Shown here in pieces: positions 63,420 through 64,000 of a stretch of DNA of 64,000 bases; position 1 is the stretch's first letter; every line of letters starts with the position of its first letter. Source of the DNA: Cyanoderma ruficeps (taxonomy: Eukaryota > Chordata > Aves > Passeriformes > Timaliidae); assembly GCA_008694505.1 (NCBI GenBank), contig VZDJ01007755.1, forward strand, positions 10,120,334-10,184,333, read 5' to 3'. A program made the translations under genes and the position numbers. The notes under the pieces were generated by a model that worked only from the letters and a program-made list of their open reading frames with translations, had not been told where the DNA came from and made no database searches.

Positions 63420-63996
63420 TGGACTAGCACATTACAACAACTCTGATCCCCTCAGCCTTCCTCCAAGAGTCTTGCAGTCACTTTTTGTCTGCTTAGAGTG
63501 GCACTGAAATCAGTCATGCCTGCATGAATGAGCAGTCCCAGCTAATTATCATTTGACTATAAGGCTTTGGCAATATCCCCCAGATTCAAGCTCCTGGTAG
63601 ACAGAAGACTTCCCACAATATTAGCTCCAGACATTAGACCAAAGTTTTCATCACACACAGGAGTGAGTCACTTGTGACCAACCAATACATCTTTTCCTCA
63701 TGGGAAGAATGATCCTTGATCTCACAGCTTTTCAAGCCTGCCAGGCTTCCATTTTATTTTCAAAATACTCTGTCATTAGGCTTGAAACTTCAGCTCCTGT
63801 GGGCAGCATTTTAATGCATCACTGCATGAGAAGGGATAATTTCTCTATCAAGAAAATCTGTGACTTGAAATGTCTTGTTAGCTAGGTTTTCCTCTTTCAC
63901 AGTAGGTGCTATTGTAGATCTTCCTGGCTTGTTACCAATCACTTTCTCCACACCCCCATTCCAGATTTCACTCTCTCTGTCAGCTTTCCTTTGCAA
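63420..63996 (-). mobile_element. Decayed CR1 ORF1 (esterase-like region), broken
   Basis: Translated on the minus strand across several frames, this stretch shows broken blocks in the order seen in CR1 ORF1 proteins with an SGNH-hydrolase-like domain. There is an open block at 63811-63996 (ending FLDREIIPSHAVMH), then VTSDSLL near 63660-63690, corresponding to the GDSL-type block, then LLIHAGMTD near 63501-63540, corresponding to the HVGTND-type block. Stops and frameshifts interrupt it and the active-site motifs are mutated, so it is a dead relic. In the family this protein is the first ORF of the retrotransposon. The assignment is by motif order from memory; gene-free intron is the alternative. 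Confidence 0.45.
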
Positions 63997-64000
63997 TTTT

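Larger units (their letters stand above)
55924..64000 (-). other. SNTG1: SNTG1 intron (partial, upstream of the first visible exon)
   Basis: This is intron 5' of the 39-nt exon in transcript order. The preceding SNTG1 exon, which in human ends near NISNLTKHN, was not found before base 64000. The stretch holds a 24-bp perfect palindrome at 57791-57814, a CR1 3' fragment at 58765-58915, a second CR1-like fragment at 63145-63305, and decayed CR1 ORF1-like sequence at 63420-63996. The 125-codon open frame at 56899-57276 is not recognised. Confidence 0.7.

Noticed and set aside
1..64000. CRISPR arrays, tRNA or rRNA genes, bacterial operons, integrases
   Set aside because: Scanned by eye on both strands; nothing with the required repeats, cloverleaf or coding motifs. 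The window is vertebrate intron.

Overview
The window is vertebrate nuclear DNA, almost certainly from a bird. It is AT-rich, has few interspersed repeats, and most of the repeats I can name are truncated CR1 elements with the usual avian 3' end (ending in repeats of the ATTCTATG type). No bacterial, phage or plasmid features are present: no operons, no ribosome-binding-site-led genes, no CRISPR array. The nnnn at 18807-18810 and the n at 26230 are unresolved assembly positions.

One gene explains the coding content. Five exons of SNTG1 (gamma-1-syntrophin, a dystrophin-complex adaptor) lie on the minus strand. In transcript order they are 55885-55923, 35946-36062, 31691-31762, 16977-17129 and 11793-11885. 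Each has AG/GT splice sites, each begins and ends in phase 0, and together they give 158 codons without a stop. They encode the C-terminal PH domain and the start of the syntrophin-unique (SU) region. The N-terminus and PDZ domain lie beyond base 64000. The C-terminal exons were not found and presumably lie before base 1. The other ~63.5 kb is intron: about 19.8, 4.2, 14.6 and 5.1 kb between the five exons, plus partial introns at both ends.

The introns hold CR1 fragments (4.9, 9.5, 19.0, 34.1, 35.0, 45.1, 48.4, 58.8 and 63.1 kb) and a decayed stretch at 63.4-64.0 kb that resembles the esterase-like ORF1 of CR1. They also hold one possible LTR remnant (2.2-2.6 kb), several microsatellites, two 24-bp perfect palindromes and a few small duplications. 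A possible alternative last exon lies at 9230-9328, in phase with the last confirmed SNTG1 exon. I found no previously undescribed multi-gene system. The most useful leads are the possible alternative terminal exon, the run of frame-neutral cassette exons through the PH domain, and the CR1 ORF1 relic.
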